A stretch of DNA of 64,000 nt from Coniella vitis. Lineage: Eukaryota; Ascomycota; Sordariomycetes; Diaporthales; Schizoparmaceae. Within the stretch, counting starts at the first letter, position 1. Each line of letters starts with the position of its first letter. The notes beneath the pieces were generated by a model. The model saw nothing but the letters and a program-made list of their open reading frames with translations. It had not been told where the DNA came from and did not search any database. A program made the translations under genes and the position numbers. The stretch covers positions 2,728,001 through 2,792,000 of the forward strand of contig WUJK01000006.1 of NCBI GenBank assembly GCA_011317545.1, written 5' to 3'. Positions 58,873 through 64,000 of the stretch are shown here, one piece after another.

Positions 58873-60214
58873 ATGGTTTATTTTTCGCTCTCAAATATTG
58901 CTCTTCTATATTCCTTGTTGGCATCTCCTGTCCAAGCAGCCCGCACTTTGCGTTCAAAGGAAACAGATCATTCTTCGACAGCCCATACATTGCGAACAGC
59001 GACCAGTTCTTCCGTCTTCGCGCACCCTGGGCTCTTGCACACAGCTGGTGACTTCACACGAGTTATTAAGCATGTCGAGGCAAAAGATGAGCCGTGGTAT
59101 ACTGGCTGGCTGAAACTTGCCAGCCATGTCGACGCGGATTATGCCCCCAGTCCTTCAGCGACAGTATGGCGCGGAACTGGCTACCCGTCGAACTATATAA
59201 ACCTCTATAAGGACGCTGCTGTGGCCTATGCGAATGCTATTTATTGGAAGGTGACAGGCGATGCAAGCTATGCGAATGCCAGCGCGCGCATTCTTGATGC
59301 CTGGTCCCAAGCGCTCGTCACAATCAACGGCACCTCCGACAAGTATCTGGCGAGTGGACTGTACGGTTACCAGTTAGCGAACGCGGCAGAAATACTCAGA
59401 GGCTGGTCTAGCTGGACAGGTCTCGCCGATATGATTGACATGCTGGTTTCTGTGTTCTATCCCATGAATCACGACTTCCTTACAAACCATAATGGGGCAG
59501 CCATTGACCACTACTGGGCGAACTGGGATTTGGCCAATCTGTGCACAATGCAAGCCGTGGGAATCCTCTCGGATAATTCAACCATGTTCAACGAAGCCGT
59601 CTCGTATTTCAAGACCGGGGCAGGGAACGGCGCAGTTTCGAACGCCATCTGGGTGATTTACCCGAACAGTGATTCCCACTCGGTTCTCGGCCAAGGGCAA
59701 GAGGAGGGAAGAGACCAAGGCCATTCCATGCTCGATTATGCCCTTCTTGGTGTGCTAGGTCAACAGGCCTACAACCAAGGCACAGATCTCTTTGGGCTTC
59801 TGAGTAACAGAATCCTGGCTGGGTGAGTCGCGGTCTTCCTTCACGGTGCTGTTCTTGTGGCTGGCAGGAGAGGAGAAGTACGATTTGACTAAAGATCAAT
59901 CCATGAGCTCTAGCGCGGAATATGCGGCGAAATATAATCTCAATGAGACCGTCCCTTACACAACCTACGTGAACTCAGACGTCACGCAGACCGCCCTCAA
60001 TGACACGAGTCGCGGACAGATTCGCCCGATCTGGGAGCTTCTCCATGCTCATTATGGAGTTACCAAAGGACTCAGCGACTACTACACTCTGAAGTACCGA
60101 AACTGGGAGGTGAACCAGACTGGTGGTGCTGAGGGCGGTGGCGGCGACTATGGCTCGGCCAGCACCGGTTACGACCAGCTCGGGCATGGTACTTTGATGT
60201 ATCGACTCGACTGA
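58873..60214 (+). CDS. Secreted alginate-lyase-superfamily protein (PL38-like), copy B
   Basis: Two exons, 58873-59822 and 59914-60214, give 416 residues. The Met at 58873 starts a signal peptide (VYFSLSNIALLYSLLASPVQ). The protein parallels copy A: FAHPGLLHTAGDFTRVIKHV, AAVAYANAIYWKVTGDASYA, LYGYQLANAAEILRGWSSW, HNGAAIDHYWANWDLANLC, the key EGRDQGHSMLDYALLGVLGQ, QGTDLFGLLSNRILAG and, after the splice, AEYAAKYNLNETVPYTTY. The Asn-His and Arg-Asp-Gly-His elements are likely catalytic. The C-terminus is Gly-rich and differs from copy A, and intron number differs (one against four), so the copies are old or came separately. The substrate is probably a polyuronate; alginate, glucuronan and pectic material cannot be separated here. 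Confidence 0.9.
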
Positions 60215-62009
60215 GCAACGTTCTGGGAGAAGTAAATGCCCAGTCAGTGCACTTCTCTTGAAGTCTCATTCCTGACGCAACGAAGGACTTACTTGGAAGT
60301 AAATATGTTGATATGTATAAGTTTTGCTAGGGCAATTAAGCGTACCTTCTTCTTCTCTTACTTTTCGATGCCTTTTTCTTTTTTAAGCTGGAGTGGATGA
60401 GATCAAAACTTTCGGCTTCTGATTATCTTCTCTTGCATTTTCTTTCTTTTCTTTCTTCTCAAAAATTGGATTATCGCTCTGCATGGACGTTATGTAAATG
60501 CGAAATATTAGGTACATACGCAGTATTCATCTTTTGCCGCAAACCATCAACAAATCTTCTTATTATATATGAAAGTCGCAGAGAATCATTGCTTGTACTT
60601 GTGGAATAAGCGATCTCGTTCAGTTCCTGGATGATGGGTTTGTCTCGGGTTTGCGCAAAAGCAAAGGACCAAACCTGATTCTTGATTCTCCATGCTGAGC
60701 AGTAAGCACCGCGACTCACGGGGACTACCACTCCAAGGTTTGCGGGGAAGATAGACAGCTCAAAGGATTTTTATTCCAACAGTAGCATAATAATATTTGA
60801 AGAAGATATAACCTAGACTTAATGAGGGCACAAGGGCCAGAGTTTCACTGATCGGAAAAACAGTCGTTTTCTCCTAAGTTTATAAAAGAAAAAGAAAAAG
60901 GAGAGAAAGGGAATAGATACTCTCCTTTCACTCTCTTTTGTTTGCCCCATTTGAAAGAAGACCATGTCATTCTCCAAATCTCCATGTTCTTTCAAGTGTC
61001 GAGCTAGCAGACGTCTCAATGGCTTATGCCTCTAGCCATTTGACCCCTCCAACACCCAGCACACCAGTGGAGATGGAAAAGTGTGCCACAGCCCCGTGAC
61101 AGCAGGTAGATCTTGCTCACTTTAGTCTGCTTCTTGGTATCTTCTCCGTCTTTGCATTGTGTGATGGTTGGTTGTAGGAGGGCAACGGAGCAGATCTCGG
61201 AGATTGCTCCGCAGAGATGGATGCCCAAGACCACCAGCACATTTCCAAGCGCAATGTCTCCAACCATGCTCATGAAGTACAGGAACCAACAAAACAAACT
61301 TGACTGACTACTTGTTTTAATCAACTCTTTGAGAGAAGGATGTTGTATTTTGATGCTGGAGCGTGCGTTAATGTGGGATTACGTCTCTTGGAGTGCTTCC
61401 ACGAGCTCCAATGTTGCAATTGCTGGAGACGAACCAGCGCGGGACAGTTTCAGCGCTTTGCCACAATACCAACGACGAATAACGCGTGGCCACTGCAGAT
61501 TGTGCTTGTAAGCAGAGCCGCGGTTGGAAAGGATACGTTATTACATTGCTGTCATTGTCTGTCTGGTCAGCTGCTTGATCTTCCCCGCATTCCCAACCTC
61601 CATGGATCCCTCCACACTGCACCCGACTGTCAGGCCTTGAGGCGTGGCATGCAAGCGAGCCAATTGCTGCTGGAGTGAGGTACCTTGGCAAAGGCTTGGG
61701 TCGTGTCACAGTGCCACATGAGTCGGGGTAATCAGGGACAGGAGAAGCGTGGAGAAAGTGAAATCTTGGTAGCCGTTTTCTTCTATCGATGCTTTCTTGA
61801 CAGACACGGTGCAGGTGATCCAAGAACGTTTGGGTGACTATGTGTTCATGCAAGACTGGCAGCGTCCAGACGGCCTCCTTACGCCACCAAGCATCGCTCA
61901 TTATACCCTGCACTGTCTTCCCGAGATGTAGGTCTAGATAAATATACATCTGTATATATACGTATATCTACATCTAAACCTCACTTCAGAGGGAAGCATC
62001 GGAAACGCT
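60215..62009. other. Intergenic before the zinc-cluster regulator
   Basis: No supportable gene. Minus-strand frames at 61016-61324 (GDIALGNVLVVLGIHLCG) and 61368-61949 look partly protein-like but have no family match or splice logic. A TA-rich stretch (about 61937-61970) lies close to the start at 62010. Confidence 0.45.
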
Positions 62010-64000
62010 ATGATCTCGACCTGGAATCGCGAGGGCGAGGGCGAAGGGGGGCCTGATGCAGACGAGAACCACTTGTCCCTCTCGGAGGCAGACGACGGCG
62101 GTGCGTCTGTCCCTCCGAGAAAGAGACGGCGTCAGAGCAAGCAGCCGACACAGGACGAAGATCGCCCGGCCTGCCAGTACTGTCGCAAGAAAAAGTCCGC
62201 CTGCTCCAGGACCCAGCCATGCTCTACATGTGTGCGGTACAGTACGACCCCTTGATCGAGCACGCGATGAATGTAATTCTGCAAGGCTGACTCCACGATA
62301 GATGTGGATTGTGTCTACTATGGCCGAAAGGCAAAGCCCGGGGTTCGTCCTGGCGCGATGGAGAGCCTCAACCAGAGAGTCGGTAAGTCCAGGTCCAAGT
62401 CGGAGCCCAATTACTCCCACCCATACGATTGTGACGTAGACTGAAAGGCACTCAAGATGCCCTCGAGAAGATGTTCATTGGACAGGGGCTTCTATTCCAG
62501 CAGGTATTGGGGGCGTTGAATGGGGGTGCAGCTCACAACGGCTTCGCATCGGCTGCTTCTTTCGAAGAGTCCATCGCGCAGTTACGCACGACCATCTCGG
62601 GTATCGCAGCAGATCATATATCGACAAGCAGCAGCGCCGGTCCCAGAGAGCACAGCACACACAAGGAAGCCAGCCAGGTCGATGAGGCTCTCCCTCTGGC
62701 CAACGGAGAGGCTGCTCTACCGGCGAGCGACCTGATGGATGCCCTGATCGATATTTACTTCGATACGGTGCACCCTTGGATTCCCATGCTGCATGTCCAT
62801 CACTTTCGACTGCGCGCATCATCCCCATCAGAGCGGCCTTCTCTCTCCTCCATATTCTACGCCATCACGTCGCTATGCGCGCGTTTCTCAAGTGACCCAA
62901 GACTGGGCAGCGCCTCCGAAAAGGCTGCGTACACTCGAAGCTGTCGACAGATCGTCATCCTCCGCAGTATGGAGTCCTTCTCAGTAGAGAACCTACAAGC
63001 GCTGACCATTTGCGCTTTTGACTTGGTACTAGTGCATCCAAATTGCGATGTTGGGAAGACTCACCTGCTGAAGCGTTTAACAGATTGGGGGCGGACGCGG
63101 TCCTTCTGCTTGGGTAAGAACTGCCGCAATACCATTTGAATCCTGCTTCTCGAGTGACAGCGCCCAGCGCTTCAACCACGACAGGAAAGTGAGATGAATG
63201 TGCTTTTTATCGCTGACAAAGCTATCTACTCACCTGGCAGTCGATCGTCGGGAGTATGACCAGAACTGTCGAGCACCTGCGGCTCAGCGTCGAAGATGAA
63301 GCCCAGCCCATGCCATCTGACTTTTCCCCTTCCTCCAGCAGCTCCTCTCATACCCACGCCGTCGAACCGTTGATCAAGCGCATGACGTTTCTTCCGCGGT
63401 GCACAACGTGGAGCGGCAACGAGGAGCGAAGGCGTGTTTTCTGGAACATATTCACCATGGACCGGTTCTGTAGCATCGCCACAGGGTGGAACTTCTCTTT
63501 GACCAGCGCAGACGTGAAGCGCCGGCTGCCCTGCGAAGGAGCTCTATGGGAGCGTGGCCAACCACCGTCCGTGGCAGCTCCTTACTTTGGGGTGGTCGAC
63601 CAAGCTTCGCGTCTGAATCCTCCTGTGCCCGCCGCACGACCTGATGGCGAGGATCAGGCACTCTTGGGCGGCTTTGCCTTTTGCATTGAGGCCACGGAAA
63701 GTTTGAGCCTCGTGACCTCGTTCTTCCTGCAATACGAGTTGGACCTCTTCGACTCCCGCCAGGTCCAAATATGGCTGATGCGTTTCAAGCAGTTAGATTT
63801 ACGCTTGGTACAGTACGTAAACGCGTCGAATGTGTTGCCATGCCATCTGATCCAAGATCCGAAAGCAGGATGACTGTTACTAACCATGTTTGTTTCCTCT
63901 CCAGGTGGAAGGTCTGTCTTCCTGAGCGATGGCGTGAAGCCTGTGTCCTCAATGCAGACGGCAACATGGATCCCAACCTCACATTGGCACACATGACGCA
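62010..64000 (+). CDS. Zn(2)Cys6 transcription factor with fungal-specific TF domain, 3' end off window
   Basis: Six exons are visible: 62010-62241, 62302-62382, 62457-63025, 63084-63113, 63241-63812 and 63905 onward; the gene continues past 64000. The zinc cluster is C55, C58, C65, C71, C74 and C81 (CX2CX6CX5CX2CX6C), completed by the first splice and preceded by a basic patch (PPRKRRRQSKQ). The second splice makes a linker/dimerisation helix, SLNQRVDALEKMFIGQGLLF. The third to fifth exons form the fungal transcription-factor domain, with DIYFDTVHPWIPMLHVHHF, CAFDLIGGGRGPSAW, SIVGSMTRTVEHLRLSVEDE and RRRVFWNIFTMDRFCSIATG. Exon 4 is only 30 nt. The form resembles regulators of plant-polymer catabolism (xylanolytic-activator type); its place beside secreted lyases supports local regulation, by inference. 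Confidence 0.92.

Noticed and set aside
61368..61949. 193-residue minus-strand frame upstream of the regulator
   Set aside because: No family motif and mixed low-information sequence; it lies in the likely promoter of the zinc-cluster gene.
1..64000. CRISPR arrays, insertion sequences or bacterial operons
   Set aside because: No regularly spaced repeats, transposase motifs or operon-style gene packing are seen; gene structure is fungal throughout.

Overview
The window looks like nuclear DNA of a filamentous ascomycete (Pezizomycotina, probably Sordariomycetes). Genes are broken by short introns of about 50-90 nt with GTAAGT-like donors, CTAAC/CTGAC branch sites and YAG acceptors. The gene content is also fungal: a con-10 type stress protein, a secreted catalase-peroxidase, two Zn(2)Cys6 proteins, two microsomal P450s, an OPT transporter and FAS1/GH27/polysaccharide-lyase proteins. 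Exon joins were read by eye from frame, splice signals and family motifs; no search was run.

Layout. 1-10.5 kb is gene-poor and holds frameshifted relics, the clearest at 7966-9230 (minus). 10.5-20 kb carries a glycine-zipper protein (minus), an unusual Zn(2)Cys6 plus membrane-segment protein with a one-base frameshift, an HD-domain 5'-deoxynucleotidase and a long disordered nuclear-type protein. 22-34.3 kb is a metabolic group: OPT transporter, phenolic acid decarboxylase and a CYP52-like P450 (all minus), then a second P450 read divergently. 35.3-38.1 kb encodes a 911-residue unknown. 38.1-44.5 kb is a more AT-rich desert interrupted only by the con-10 homologue.

The right third (44.5-64 kb) is rich in secreted proteins: a catalase-peroxidase with a signal peptide, an MFS drug:H+ antiporter, two diverged alginate-lyase-superfamily (PL38-like) enzymes, a GH27 alpha-galactosidase, a FAS1 protein and, at the right edge, a Zn(2)Cys6 regulator that runs off the window. 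The grouping suggests an extracellular acidic-polysaccharide degradation cluster with its own regulator, transporter and oxidative-defence enzyme. That is inference from gene content and spacing, and it is the most interesting candidate system here.

Most genes are well supported by family motifs across all exons. The weakest calls are the relics in the first 10 kb, the isolated reading frame at 21.1 kb, and the first intron of the GH27 gene.
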